Part shown: positions 7,020 to 18,812 of the stretch, in pieces
How the letters are laid out: every line of letters begins with the position of its first letter
How positions within the stretch are numbered: position 1 is the first letter of the stretch
Assembly (NCBI GenBank): GCA_903913915.1
Contig: CAIWNE010000064.1
Span: 1-64,000, forward strand
From: an uncultured Opitutia bacterium
Lineage (GTDB): Bacteria > Verrucomicrobiota > Verrucomicrobiia > Opitutales > UBA953
Reading direction: 5' to 3'
DNA length: 64,000 bases
Notes under the pieces: model-generated
The model's database searches: none
Told to the model about the DNA's origin: nothing
What the model saw: only the letters and a program-made list of their open reading frames with translations
Made by a program: the position numbers and the translations under genes

Positions 7020-9701
7020 ATGTCGCCCGAATACGAGTCCTCCGCCGTCCTGCTCCGCCGCGCCGCGCTCCAGCATGGTCTGGCTGGCCAGGCCGCCCTG
7101 GAAGGAGAGTTCGTCCCGCGAGCCAAGGTTTTCCTCGCCGAAGCCCGGGAGATCCAGCTGGCCGCCCATCGGGCCGGCGTCCGCGGGGGCGAAGTCGCGA
7201 AGCTTCGCTCCGATGCCATCGACATTCTTTTCGACGCGCTTTTCCTGAAGGCCGGGCCGGCCGCCGCGGCCATCAGCCTCGTCGCCACGGGCGGTTACGG
7301 CCGCGCGGAACTCTGCCCGCTGAGCGATATCGACCTGCTGGTCCTCGTCCCGCGTCACTCAGCGGCCACGAAGGCGCTCGTCGAATCCATCCTCTATCCG
7401 CTCTGGGACCTGGGCCTCAAGGTCGGCCAGTCCGTCCGTACCGTCACCGAGTCGACCAACTACGCCAAGGACGACCTGCATCTGCATGTCGCCTTGCTCG
7501 AGACGCGTCACCTCTGCGGATCCGCCGAACTGTATGCCCAGCTCGAGGCGAAGACGGCGGCGCTTCTTTCCGGGCAGGCATGGAAGCCCTTCGCCCGCGC
7601 GATCGTCGAATCCCAGCGCAAGCGACGCGAGAAGGCCGGCGGTAGCGCCTACCTGCAGGAGCCCGACCTCAAGAACGGTGTCGGCGCCCTCCGCGACGTC
7701 CAAGGCTGCGTCTGGATCGCCCGGACGGCCCGCAACGGCGTCGGTCCCGCAGGGCTGGCCGCCTCAGGTTTCCTGCCTTCGGTCGACCTCCAGAAGTTCG
7801 AGGAAGCCAAGCAGGTGCTGCTGCGGCTCCGTTGCGAGCTGCACTTCCAGGTCACCCGTCCGACCGAACAGCTTTCGCTCGAGCGGCAGGACACGATGTC
7901 CCAAAGCCTCGGCTACCGCGGTACGCTGACCGAGCGCATCGGCGGGATGATGCGCGAGTATTTCGACGCCGCCGACCACGTCCGTCGTTGCGCGGAGATC
8001 GTCGAAGGCGCCGTGATGGGCGAGCCGGAGCCCGAAGGGTGGGGCGCCCCCTTCAGCATGGATGGCCTGCGCGTCGTCCCCGGTGGCACGGTTTCCGCCG
8101 AGCACCGCCTGGTCTTCGAGGAAGATCCCGGCCGGCTCATCCGCCTGTTCCGTATCTGCCAGATCCACGAAGCGCGCCCGGACCGCGCCTTGTCCCTCCT
8201 GGTGCGCGAGCGAGCCCATCTGCTCACCCCCCCGCTGGCGACCTCCGAAGAGGCAAGCAGCGCCTTGCGCGCCATGCTGACCGAGGGCGGCCGCGTCTAC
8301 GGCACCTTGAACGCCTTGCGCGAGCATGGCCTGCTGTATCGCCTCGTCCCCGAGTTCGCCGGCTTGCACTGCCTCGTGCAGTTCGAGTTCTACCACCGCT
8401 GGACGGCCGACGTCCACACGCTGCGCTGCCTGATGGAACTCGATACGATCTACGCCGGCGAGACCGACGTGGACCAGAAGTATCGCCAGGTCGTCCTCGG
8501 TTCCGAGGCGCCGTCGCTCCTGTACGCCATCCTCTTCCTGCACGACATCGCGAAATCCGGCGGCATCGAGGGTCATGCCGAACGCGGCGTGCACATTGCC
8601 GACAAGATCCTCGAGCGCCTCGGTTTCGACGCGCGTGAACGGGAGATCGCCGCCGGGGTGATCCGCCATCACCTCGTGATGGGCCTCTATTGGCAGCGTC
8701 ATGATATCGACGATCCGGCCAACATCGACCGCTTCGCCCGCCTGATGGGCGACGAGCAGGTGCTCCGCAGCCTGTTCGTGCATACCCGTTGCGACGCCCG
8801 TGCGACCTCCCCGGACCTGTGGACCGACTTCAAGGACGGCCAGCATTGGTCGCTCTATCGCCGTACCCTCGCCAAACTCGCGGGCGAAGGAGAACACGAC
8901 CACCTCGCGGCGATATCCGCCTTGCGCGCGGCCACGGCCGCCATGCTGGGCGAGGAGGTCCCGGCCGACGAGGTCGAGGCCCATTTCACCACGATGCCAC
9001 GCGGGTATTACCTGCATGCCGCCGCCGAGGATGCGGCGCATCACCTGCGCATGATCCATCGGCTCATCGCCTCGGTGTCGGAGGCCGACGCCGAGGTCTC
9101 GTTGCGTCCGATCGTGGAATGGCATGACGATGCCGGCTCGGGCCAGTCGATGGTCACCGTCGTCACCTGGGACCGAGCGGGCCTGTTCAGCCGCATGGCC
9201 GGAGCCTTCGCCGTCGCCGGCATCAACATCGCCTCTTGCCGCGCCTTCTCGCGCGACGACGACGTCGCGATCGACTTCTTCAAGGTCGTGCTGCCGCTGG
9301 GCAAGGAGGCCGCCTCCAAGGAGCGTTTCACCGCCGCCTTGGCGAAATCTTTGCTCGAAGGCACCGACCTCGTCGAGGATGTCGCCGCCGAAGAGCAGCG
9401 CGCCCTGATGACCGCCCCGCGTCGCAAGGCGTTCGTGCCGCTCGCCGCCAAGGTCGAGGTCTACTACGAGGTCGACCTGGCCCGTACCGTCATCGAACTC
9501 CAGTGCAACGACCGCCTCGGGCTCCTGTTCCGCGTCGGCCGGGCCATCCGCGAGGCGGGGTACGCGATCACCTTCGCCAACATCGCGACCGAACAGGGCT
9601 TCGCCATCGATACCTTCTACCTGACGCCGGAACGCGGCCTGACCCGCGACCCCCATCCGCCGGAAACGTTGGCCGAAGCGCTGCGCGGCGTGGTCTCCTG
9701 A
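7020..9701 (+). CDS. glnD: [Protein-PII] uridylyltransferase / uridylyl-removing enzyme
   Basis: A bifunctional nitrogen sensor that adds UMP to, and removes it from, PII proteins according to glutamine level. It has 893 residues and the full domain order. The nucleotidyltransferase starts with ATGGYGRAELCPLSDIDLLVL (Gly-Gly at 91-92, metal-binding Asp residues near 103-105). A GlnE-like helical domain with YLQEPDLKNGVGALRDVQ follows. The HD phosphohydrolase has FLHDIAKSGG-x-EGHAERG and RHH. Two C-terminal ACT domains (WDRAGLFSRMAGAFAVAGINI and NDRLGLLFRVGRAIREAGYAI) sense glutamine. No glnB, amtB or glnA is in the window. There is no strong Shine-Dalgarno sequence before the ATG. Confidence 0.93.
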   Translation: MSPEYESSAVLLRRAALQHGLAGQAALEGEFVPRAKVFLAEAREIQLAAHRAGVRGGEVAKLRSDAIDILFDALFLKAGPAAAAISLVATGGYGRAELCPLSDIDLLVLVPRHSAATKALVESILYPLWDLGLKVGQSVRTVTESTNYAKDDLHLHVALLETRHLCGSAELYAQLEAKTAALLSGQAWKPFARAIVESQRKRREKAGGSAYLQEPDLKNGVGALRDVQGCVWIARTARNGVGPAGLAASGFLPSVDLQKFEEAKQVLLRLRCELHFQVTRPTEQLSLERQDTMSQSLGYRGTLTERIGGMMREYFDAADHVRRCAEIVEGAVMGEPEPEGWGAPFSMDGLRVVPGGTVSAEHRLVFEEDPGRLIRLFRICQIHEARPDRALSLLVRERAHLLTPPLATSEEASSALRAMLTEGGRVYGTLNALREHGLLYRLVPEFAGLHCLVQFEFYHRWTADVHTLRCLMELDTIYAGETDVDQKYRQVVLGSEAPSLLYAILFLHDIAKSGGIEGHAERGVHIADKILERLGFDAREREIAAGVIRHHLVMGLYWQRHDIDDPANIDRFARLMGDEQVLRSLFVHTRCDARATSPDLWTDFKDGQHWSLYRRTLAKLAGEGEHDHLAAISALRAATAAMLGEEVPADEVEAHFTTMPRGYYLHAAAEDAAHHLRMIHRLIASVSEADAEVSLRPIVEWHDDAGSGQSMVTVVTWDRAGLFSRMAGAFAVAGINIASCRAFSRDDDVAIDFFKVVLPLGKEAASKERFTAALAKSLLEGTDLVEDVAAEEQRALMTAPRRKAFVPLAAKVEVYYEVDLARTVIELQCNDRLGLLFRVGRAIREAGYAITFANIATEQGFAIDTFYLTPERGLTRDPHPPETLAEALRGVVS

Positions 9702-9756
9702 GCGTCGTCCCACCTTGCTTCGGTCAGGGAATCGCCCAAAGTAGGGGAGTCCTGCC

Positions 9757-10368
9757 ATGAACAAGCTGCTCTCCCTCCTGAAGTCAGGGCTCGTCGCCTG
9801 CGCCGCCTGCGGTCTCCTCATCGCGGCCGACCCCAAGCCTTCCTCCGAAAAGACCATGCCCACCCCTCCTAAACTCGAGAAAGCCACCTTCGGCGCCGGC
9901 TGCTTCTGGGGCGTCGAATATCAATATGCCAAGATTCCCGGCGTGCTCTCGGCCGTCTGCGGCTATGCCGGCGGCAAGATCGACAATCCTTCCTACGAGG
10001 ATGTCTGCTCGCACACCTCCGGTCATGCCGAGGTCATCGAGGTCACCTTCGATCCCGCCAAGGTCACCTACCGCACGCTGGTCGAATATTTCTTCAAGAT
10101 GCACGACCCGACGCAGGTGAACCGCCAGGGGCCGGACATCGGCGACCAGTATCGCTCGGTCATCTTCACCCATTCCGACGAGCAGAAGAAGGTGGCCGAC
10201 GACGTGAAGATCGGCCTGACGCTGGCGAAGGCTTTCAGCCGTCCGATCGCCACGCAGATCGAGCCCGCCCCGAAGTTCTGGCGCGCCGAAGACTATCACC
10301 AGAAGCATTACCAGCTGCGCGGCACGAAGCCCTACTGCCACCTGGTGCCCTTCGCGGAAGAGAAGTAA
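9757..10368 (+). CDS. msrA: Peptide-methionine (S)-S-oxide reductase, exported form
   Basis: Reduces methionine S-sulfoxide in damaged proteins. It is 203 residues with an N-terminal extension of about 45 residues that looks like a signal peptide (MNKLLSLLKSGLVACAACGL), so the enzyme probably works outside the cytoplasm; a lipobox reading (LVAC) is possible but the hydrophobic stretch is short. The catalytic motif is FGAGCFWGVEYQY, with later family motifs GYAGGKIDNPSYEDVCSHTSGHAEVIEV, FFKMHDPTQVNRQGPDIGDQYRS and FWRAEDYHQKHY. It is one of the few genes here with a purine-rich AGGGGAG at Shine-Dalgarno distance. It starts an operon: rarA begins 3 bases after its stop. Confidence 0.92.
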   Translation: MNKLLSLLKSGLVACAACGLLIAADPKPSSEKTMPTPPKLEKATFGAGCFWGVEYQYAKIPGVLSAVCGYAGGKIDNPSYEDVCSHTSGHAEVIEVTFDPAKVTYRTLVEYFFKMHDPTQVNRQGPDIGDQYRSVIFTHSDEQKKVADDVKIGLTLAKAFSRPIATQIEPAPKFWRAEDYHQKHYQLRGTKPYCHLVPFAEEK

Positions 10369-10371
10369 GTC

Positions 10372-11730
10372 GTGGCTGAACGGCGCCTTGGGTCGGATGA
10401 CGCGTTGCCTGGCCTAGGCCAGGGGGTGCCCGATGCCATCCCGGAGCGCCGACGCCCGCTGGCTTCGCGCATGCGCCCGCGGAACCTCTCGGAGGTCGTC
10501 GGGCATGCCGGCCTGCTGGGGCCGGAGGCGCTGCTGCCCCGGCTGATCAAGGCCGACAACTTCGGCTCGCTGCTTTTCTACGGCCCGCCCGGGTGCGGCA
10601 AGACCACCTTGGCCGAGGTCATCGCCGCCGAGACGCAGTCGCACGTCGTGCGCGTCAACGCCGTGCTTTCGGGCACCCCGGAGCTCCGCGAGATCCTGGC
10701 CGACGCCCGCCGCCAGCCTTCGCGCAAGACCGTCCTGGTGGTCGACGAGATCCATCGCTTCAACAAGGCCCAGCAGGATCTGTTGCTGCCCGACGTCGAA
10801 GCCGGCGTCGTCCGCCTCATCGGCTGCACGACCCATAACCCCGGGCTTTATGTCGTGCCGGCTCTCCTGAGCCGCAGCCATCTCTTCCGGCTCGATCCGC
10901 TTTCCCCTCCGGAAATCGCCACGTTCCTCGGTACGGCGCTCGCCGACAAGGAGCGCGGCCTAGGTGCGCTCGGCATCAAGGCTTCCGAGAAGGTGCTCCA
11001 GCAGGTCGCCGAGATGGCTTCAGGCGACCTGCGTCGCGCGTTGAACTGCCTCGAGACCTTGGTCCTTTCCGCGCCGGCGCTCGGCAGCGTCACCGACGAA
11101 GCCGTGGCTTCCTTCGCCCGAGAGCGGCGCATCCGTTATGACGACGGTGGCGACGACCATTACGACACCGCTTCGGCCTTCATCAAATCCGTCCGCGGCG
11201 GGGATCCGGACGCGGCCCTTTACTGGCTCTTCCTGATGCTAGAAGGGGGTGAGGAGCCCCGCTTCATCGCCCGTCGCCTCGTCATCTGCGCCTCCGAAGA
11301 CGTGGGGCTGGCCGATTCCCGCGCCTTGGGCGTGGCCACGGCGGCTTTCCAGGCCTGCGAGATGGTCGGCATGCCCGAGTGCGAATACGCGCTCGCCCAT
11401 GCCACGCTCTTCCTGGCGCTTTCGCCCAAGAGCAACAGCGCGACCTTGGCGATCTCCGCGGCCAAGGATGCCTTGCGCAATATGCCGCGCCAGGAAGTGC
11501 CGCTGCACCTCAAGGACGCCCATAACAGCGTCAACAAGAGCCTCGGTCACGGCGGCACATATCGTTACAGTCACGATTATCCCGAGGCCGTCAGCGGCCA
11601 GGATTACCTCAGCCGCCCGCTTTCCCTCTATCATCCCGGCGATGCCGGCGCCGAGCCGCAGATCGCCGAGCGCCTCGTCCGGTGGCGTGAACTCAAGGCC
11701 GCGCTGAAGAAGAAGGACGGCCGCCCGTGA
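10372..11730 (+). CDS. rarA: Replication-associated recombination protein A (AAA+ ATPase)
   Basis: An AAA+ ATPase of the RarA/MgsA/WRNIP1 family that acts at stalled replication forks; 452 residues. Start is GTG, 3 bases after msrA. The sequence shows RPRNLSEVVGHAGLLGP near the N-terminus, Walker A GPPGCGKTT (71-79), Walker B VLVVDEIHRFNKAQQD, sensor 1 IGCTTHNP, the arginine-finger region LLSRSHLFRL, and the C-terminal tetramerisation part (RIRYDDGGDDHYDTASAFIKSVRGGDPDAALYWL). The first 30 residues (MAERRLGSDDALPGLGQGVP) are an unusual extension. The stop overlaps the dusB start by 4 bases, so the two are translationally coupled. Confidence 0.93.
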   Translation: MAERRLGSDDALPGLGQGVPDAIPERRRPLASRMRPRNLSEVVGHAGLLGPEALLPRLIKADNFGSLLFYGPPGCGKTTLAEVIAAETQSHVVRVNAVLSGTPELREILADARRQPSRKTVLVVDEIHRFNKAQQDLLLPDVEAGVVRLIGCTTHNPGLYVVPALLSRSHLFRLDPLSPPEIATFLGTALADKERGLGALGIKASEKVLQQVAEMASGDLRRALNCLETLVLSAPALGSVTDEAVASFARERRIRYDDGGDDHYDTASAFIKSVRGGDPDAALYWLFLMLEGGEEPRFIARRLVICASEDVGLADSRALGVATAAFQACEMVGMPECEYALAHATLFLALSPKSNSATLAISAAKDALRNMPRQEVPLHLKDAHNSVNKSLGHGGTYRYSHDYPEAVSGQDYLSRPLSLYHPGDAGAEPQIAERLVRWRELKAALKKKDGRP

Positions 11731-12731
11731 GCAAGGTCGCGCCACGTCTGCCGTGGTTCGGTCCTGGCAGGTTCCCGCTCTACCTCGCGCCCATGGCGCG
11801 CCACACCGACGTGGCGTTCCGGCAGCTGTGCAAGGAGCAGGGGGCCGACGTGATGGTCACGGAGTTCGTCCAGTCGGAGGCCCTGATCCGCGATAACGTC
11901 AAGGCCTGGGAGATGGTCGACTTCACCGAAGGCCAGCGTCCGATGGGCGTCCAGATCTTCGGGGCGACGCCCGCGTCGATGGCCAAGGCCGCCCGACTGG
12001 TCTGCGACCGAGTGAAGCCCGATTTCCTCGACCTGAATTTCGGGTGCCCGGCCCACAAGGTCATCGAGCAGAACGCCGGCTCAGGGCTCCTGCGTTGCAC
12101 GCCGTTGCTCTACGACCTCGTGAAGTCCGTGAAGGACGCGATCCCGGACGTGCCGCTCACCGCTAAGATGCGTCTCGGCTGGGACCACTCCACGATCGTC
12201 GCCGTCGAGGTGGCCGGCCGCCTCCAGGAACTCGGGGTGGAGGCTTTGGCCGTCCATGGCCGAACCAAGGAGCAGGGGTATTCCGGCGAAGCCCATTGGG
12301 GTTGGATCGCCAAGGTGGCCGCCGCCGTGGACATCCCCGTCATCGGCAACGGCGACGTGAAGGACGGTGCCTCGGCGATGCTCCGCCGGCGTGAAACCGG
12401 AGTCTCCGGGCTCATGATCGGCCGCGCGGCCCTCGGTAATCCTTGGGTTTTCGCACAGATCAAGGCCGCCATGGAGGGCAGGGCAGGGGAGTCCGTCGAA
12501 ATCGGCATGAAGCAGCGCTGGGATTGCATGATCCGCTTGGCGGAGCTGACGATCGAGGTGCATGCTTCGCGTCTGGGGTCGCGCGATGTGCGTTGGATGC
12601 TCGATCGCATGCATCCGCTGACGCATGGGCTGCCTGGCTCGCGCAAACTCCGCGACCGGTTGCGATACTGCCTGACCTTGGACGACCTGCGACGACTGCG
12701 TGACGAACATCTCGCCGAGTCGGTGATGTGA
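11727..12731 (+). CDS. dusB: tRNA-dihydrouridine synthase (DusB-type)
   Basis: An FMN enzyme that reduces uridines in the tRNA D-loop; 334 residues. Start is a GTG within the rarA stop. Family marks are YLAPMARHTDVAFRQLC, VQIFGATP, LDLNFGCPAHKVIEQNAGSGLL with the catalytic Cys107, ALAVHGRTKEQGYSGEAHW and the flavin phosphate site GNGDVKDGASA and GLMIGRAALGNPWVFAQI. It is the last gene of the msrA-rarA-dusB operon. The DusB subfamily is the common one, but DusA or DusC substrate choice cannot be ruled out from sequence alone. A small hairpin at 12738-12755 follows the stop. Confidence 0.9.
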   Translation: MSKVAPRLPWFGPGRFPLYLAPMARHTDVAFRQLCKEQGADVMVTEFVQSEALIRDNVKAWEMVDFTEGQRPMGVQIFGATPASMAKAARLVCDRVKPDFLDLNFGCPAHKVIEQNAGSGLLRCTPLLYDLVKSVKDAIPDVPLTAKMRLGWDHSTIVAVEVAGRLQELGVEALAVHGRTKEQGYSGEAHWGWIAKVAAAVDIPVIGNGDVKDGASAMLRRRETGVSGLMIGRAALGNPWVFAQIKAAMEGRAGESVEIGMKQRWDCMIRLAELTIEVHASRLGSRDVRWMLDRMHPLTHGLPGSRKLRDRLRYCLTLDDLRRLRDEHLAESVM

Positions 12732-13118
12732 ATTAAATCCCCTATTCATTGGGGAACGACGCAGGTGTGACGGTCGTGCAACAGAAACCTCACTTTCTTA
12801 TCTACAGGGGGAGTGTTAATAACCTGTGCAGGGCTTGCACTTGTCCCTCGTCACCGCGCGTTCACAAATGCCCTCCGATTCGCACCCCTCGGATCGTCAC
12901 CGGCCCCTCCGCCGGACATTAAACGGAGGAAACCAATTTTATACCGCTCAACATCCCATTCATCAACGACTTACACGGCAGAAAACATCCGACGCCTACC
13001 TGGCACGGAAGCAGTTAAAACCTCAACGTCGTTTCATTAACATCCGTTTTACAAAAATACCTCACTTTCGGGCTTCCAAAGAGCCTGTGAACAACCTTTC
13101 TCAACCCTCCCCTTTCTC
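12732..13118. other. Non-coding region upstream of dnaA, candidate oriC
   Basis: A 387-base gap, clearly richer in A+T than its surroundings, with no credible gene. It holds TTATCTACA at 12798-12806 (one mismatch to the TTATCCACA DnaA box), a weaker inverted copy TGTGAACAA at 13086-13094, a 5-bp hairpin at 12738-12755 (TCCCC/GGGGA), and an 11-base direct repeat ACCTCACTTTC at 12787-12797 and 13059-13069. AT-rich stretches occur near 12935-12990 and 13015-13060. Position before dnaA supports an origin or the dnaA control region. The DnaA boxes are too few and degenerate for certainty. Confidence 0.5.
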
Positions 13119-14480
<1,362 letters not shown>

Positions 14481-14506
14481 TTCACGGTTGTCAGTGATGC
14501 CAACCA

Positions 14507-14536
14507 GGGCCCGACGTGTGTCGGGCCCCTTTATTT
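14507..14536 (+). terminator. Rho-independent terminator after dnaA
   Basis: A perfect 9-bp GC stem (14507-14515 with 14520-14528, loop GTGT) is followed by a short T-rich stretch (CTTTATTT). Confidence 0.88.
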
Positions 14537-14608
14537 GGGGAGGTCGGGCCAGGGGAGGGTCTCTTGCCTCTTGCGTCTCCGCCCGGGCTGACCTTCATAA
14601 GGCCGTTC

Positions 14609-16669
<2,061 letters not shown>

Positions 16670-16678
16670 TAGGTGAGA

Positions 16679-16782
16679 GCGGTGAGCGGTAAGCGGTTGG
16701 CGGTTGGGAGATAATCCTAGCCCCTGCCTTTTGCCGCCTCCTAATTATCTCATCTATCCGCTAACCGCCTACCGCCAACCGC
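16679..16782. repeat. Inverted pair of heptad tandem tracts forming a long hairpin
   Basis: The left tract has the core GCGGT at 16679, 16686, 16693 and 16700, exactly every 7 bases. The right tract has CCGC cores with the same period (16757, 16764, 16771, 16778). The inner ends are perfect complements (GAGATAAT 16708-16715 with ATTATCTC 16744-16751), leaving a 28-base loop. The whole can fold into an imperfect hairpin with arms of about 37-39 bases. It lies directly between the thiC stop and the next start codon, so it may act as a terminator or mRNA-stabilising element. Confidence 0.75.
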
Positions 16783-16783
16783 T

Positions 16784-17590
16784 TTGTCTTCCTCGAAACA
16801 ATCCGCCACCGCGTGGTACGACTCGCCGTTGTATTATGACATGGTGTACGCGGATTACACGAAGAAGGAGACGCGCTTCATCGAGGGCATCATGAAAAAG
16901 CACGGGCCGAAGCTGGACGGCCCGATGCGCGTGTTCGAACCGGCCTGCGGTTCCGGCCGATTGCTCGAATCCCTCGCGGCCCGCGGCCATGTCGTCCACG
17001 GCTTCGACCTCAACCGGCACCAGCTCGCCTTCGCCAAGAACCGCCTCAAGGCCAAAGGGCTGAAGGGCAGGGTGTGGCGCGACCGCCTGCAGGATTTCAA
17101 GGTTCCCCGGGGCGCCCGCTACGACGTCGCCCACTGCTTCGTCAGCACAGTCAAATACATCAACACCGAAGCCGGCGCGGTGAGTTCGCTCCGTCGCATG
17201 GCCGCCGCGCTCCGTCCGGGCGGTTTGCTGCTGCTCGGACTCCACCTGACCGACTACAAGAACAGCCCGCCCGACCATGAACGCTGGATCGGCCGTAAGC
17301 CAGGTATCCGCGTCGTCAGCGACACTTGGTCCGCCCCGGCGGATCGCAAGTCCCGCACCGAAGCCATGCGTACCCGCATGCGCATCACCGAGAAGGGGAA
17401 GACCCGTATCGAGGAGACCCTCTGGGACTTCCGCACCTATTCGCCCGCCGAACTGAAAGCCCTGATCGCCAAGGTGCCGTCGCTCCGTCTGGTCGCCTGT
17501 CACGACTTCCATTATGACCTGAATTCGACCCGGAAGATCGATATGGAGTACTCCGACGTCCTGCTTGTTTTCAAGCAAACCATTATTTGA
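16784..17590 (+). CDS. Class I SAM-dependent methyltransferase, unknown substrate
   Basis: A 268-residue soluble protein. The Rossmann-type SAM site is MRVFEPACGSGRLLESLAARGHVVHGFDLNRHQLAFAKNRL (motif I FEPACGSGR, acidic GFDLN), followed by YDVAHCFVSTVKYI and LRPGGLLLLGLHL (post-motif). The C-terminal half (RTRMRITEKGKTRIEETLWDFRTYSPAELKALI) resembles class I enzymes related to the UbiE/small-molecule group. The substrate cannot be named. The proposed start is TTG, only 2 bases after the inverted heptad repeat, so no ribosome-binding site is possible upstream. The next in-frame ATG is 22 codons in and would cut conserved-looking sequence. No operon partner. Confidence 0.8.
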   Translation: MSSSKQSATAWYDSPLYYDMVYADYTKKETRFIEGIMKKHGPKLDGPMRVFEPACGSGRLLESLAARGHVVHGFDLNRHQLAFAKNRLKAKGLKGRVWRDRLQDFKVPRGARYDVAHCFVSTVKYINTEAGAVSSLRRMAAALRPGGLLLLGLHLTDYKNSPPDHERWIGRKPGIRVVSDTWSAPADRKSRTEAMRTRMRITEKGKTRIEETLWDFRTYSPAELKALIAKVPSLRLVACHDFHYDLNSTRKIDMEYSDVLLVFKQTII

Positions 17591-17600
17591 TTACTTTTAT

Positions 17601-17624
17601 TAAACAGATAAGAACTTCTGTTAA
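17601..17624. promoter_or_regulatory. Inverted repeat, candidate operator of the GntR-type gene
   Basis: Arms TAAACAGA (17601-17608) and TCTGTTAA (17617-17624) are complementary with one mismatch and separated by 8 bases. They lie in a strikingly AT-rich 60-base stretch just before the regulator gene. This is typical of an autoregulatory site for a dimeric winged-helix protein, but no binding specificity can be inferred. Confidence 0.45.
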
Positions 17625-17654
17625 TCTCTGGTTCTGATTAAGTTGCGGCCTTGG

Positions 17655-18746
17655 ATGACCGCCCCTTTCACCAAAAAATCGATTCCGGAGCAATTTGCCG
17701 AAAAGCTATTGAGCGATATCCTTCAAGGTATGTTCGGTGCGTTGCTTCCCTCGGTCCGAGAACTGGTTTCCCGGTATGATCTTAATCCGGTCTCGATCCA
17801 CAAAGGGGTCACTTTGCTGGTCAAGAAGGGCGTCTTGGAGAATCGAGGTCCGCGGCGCCGTCTGGCGATCGCCGCTAAGCCCGCGAGCAAGGAGCCTTGC
17901 GGTTGCATGCAGCTGGGCGTGCCGTGCTGTCGTCCCTTGATCATTGTCGGCGCCGATCCGTCGGAAGTCAGCTCGACCCTCATGATGGCGACGCATGACG
18001 TCCAGCAGGCTGCTCGGGCCAACGGAGGCAGTTGCGTGACGGTCGTTCTCGCCGGTCTGTCCGGCAAGGCGAAGGCCGCGGCGGTGAAGGCGGCCTTGCT
18101 GGAGCACAAGCCAAGCCATGTCCTGCTGCTGTATTGCGACGAAGAAGTCTACGAACAGGTCAGCCGCCGTCCGGTCAAGCTCGCCGTCCTGGGCGGAGGG
18201 GCGGAATCCCGCAAGTCCGTCAAGCTGGCTGCGGACATGGCGGTGCTCGCCACGGCGGCGTTCGAAGACCTGATGCAGCTTGGTCACCGGAAGTTCCGCT
18301 TGATGTTGCTGGGCCGCGCTAATCTCTCAGGGGAGAAGCGCCGATTGAAGGAATATTCGCTGGCTCGCGGTGTCGACGCGGATGTCGCGAGCGCCGAAGG
18401 CCTGAGCATCACCTCGATGAGGTCGGCGATCGCCCAGTCGCTTAAGGAGGGCGTGACCGCTTTCGCTTTCCCGCGACCGGAGGATCTCGTGCTCGCCACC
18501 GCCTGCCTTGAGATGCTCGAGGTCAAGGTGCCGGCCGATGTGTCGCTGGTGCTGTTGCTTTCCGGTCCATACGACCTCATGCAGAAACGTCAGCCGGCCC
18601 ATTTCAAGATCACCAAAGAGGCTATCATCTCCCTGGTGCTCGGCTGGTTCGAGTTCGGCGAAAATCGTTCGGAGCGTATCACGCGCGAGGCGATCGCCAC
18701 CTACGTGCGCGGGAAGACGGTCGGGCCGGCGAAGAAACTGAAGTAA
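17655..18746 (+). CDS. GntR-type winged-helix regulator with LacI-like ligand-binding domain
   Basis: A 363-residue transcription regulator. Residues about 5-75 form a GntR-type winged helix (QFAEKLLSDILQG, LLPSVRELVSRYDLNPVSIHKGVTLLVKKGVLENRG). The rest resembles a periplasmic-binding-protein fold of the LacI class: PLIIVGADPSEVSS, DMAVLATAAFEDLMQLGHRKFRLMLLG and VPADVSLVLLLSG correspond to the usual LacI signatures. The ligand is probably a small sugar or related molecule, but none is evident. ATG at 17655 is preferred over a TTG at 17643. Codon use is ordinary, while the region upstream is AT-rich. No target operon is adjacent; the next gene is a secreted esterase. Confidence 0.85.
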   Translation: MTAPFTKKSIPEQFAEKLLSDILQGMFGALLPSVRELVSRYDLNPVSIHKGVTLLVKKGVLENRGPRRRLAIAAKPASKEPCGCMQLGVPCCRPLIIVGADPSEVSSTLMMATHDVQQAARANGGSCVTVVLAGLSGKAKAAAVKAALLEHKPSHVLLLYCDEEVYEQVSRRPVKLAVLGGGAESRKSVKLAADMAVLATAAFEDLMQLGHRKFRLMLLGRANLSGEKRRLKEYSLARGVDADVASAEGLSITSMRSAIAQSLKEGVTAFAFPRPEDLVLATACLEMLEVKVPADVSLVLLLSGPYDLMQKRQPAHFKITKEAIISLVLGWFEFGENRSERITREAIATYVRGKTVGPAKKLK

Positions 18747-18812
18747 GCCCTGCGTCATTGCGGCTAGCCCTTGCCTGCGCGAGGCATGTTCCTTAGACCT
18801 TGGTCACCCGCC

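Noticed and set aside
7764-9887. 707-codon minus-strand open frame opposite glnD
   Set aside because: glnD shows all its domains on the plus strand; the antisense frame has no motif.
16679-16782. CRISPR array
   Set aside because: Units are 7 bases, without spacers; the two tracts are inverted rather than direct.
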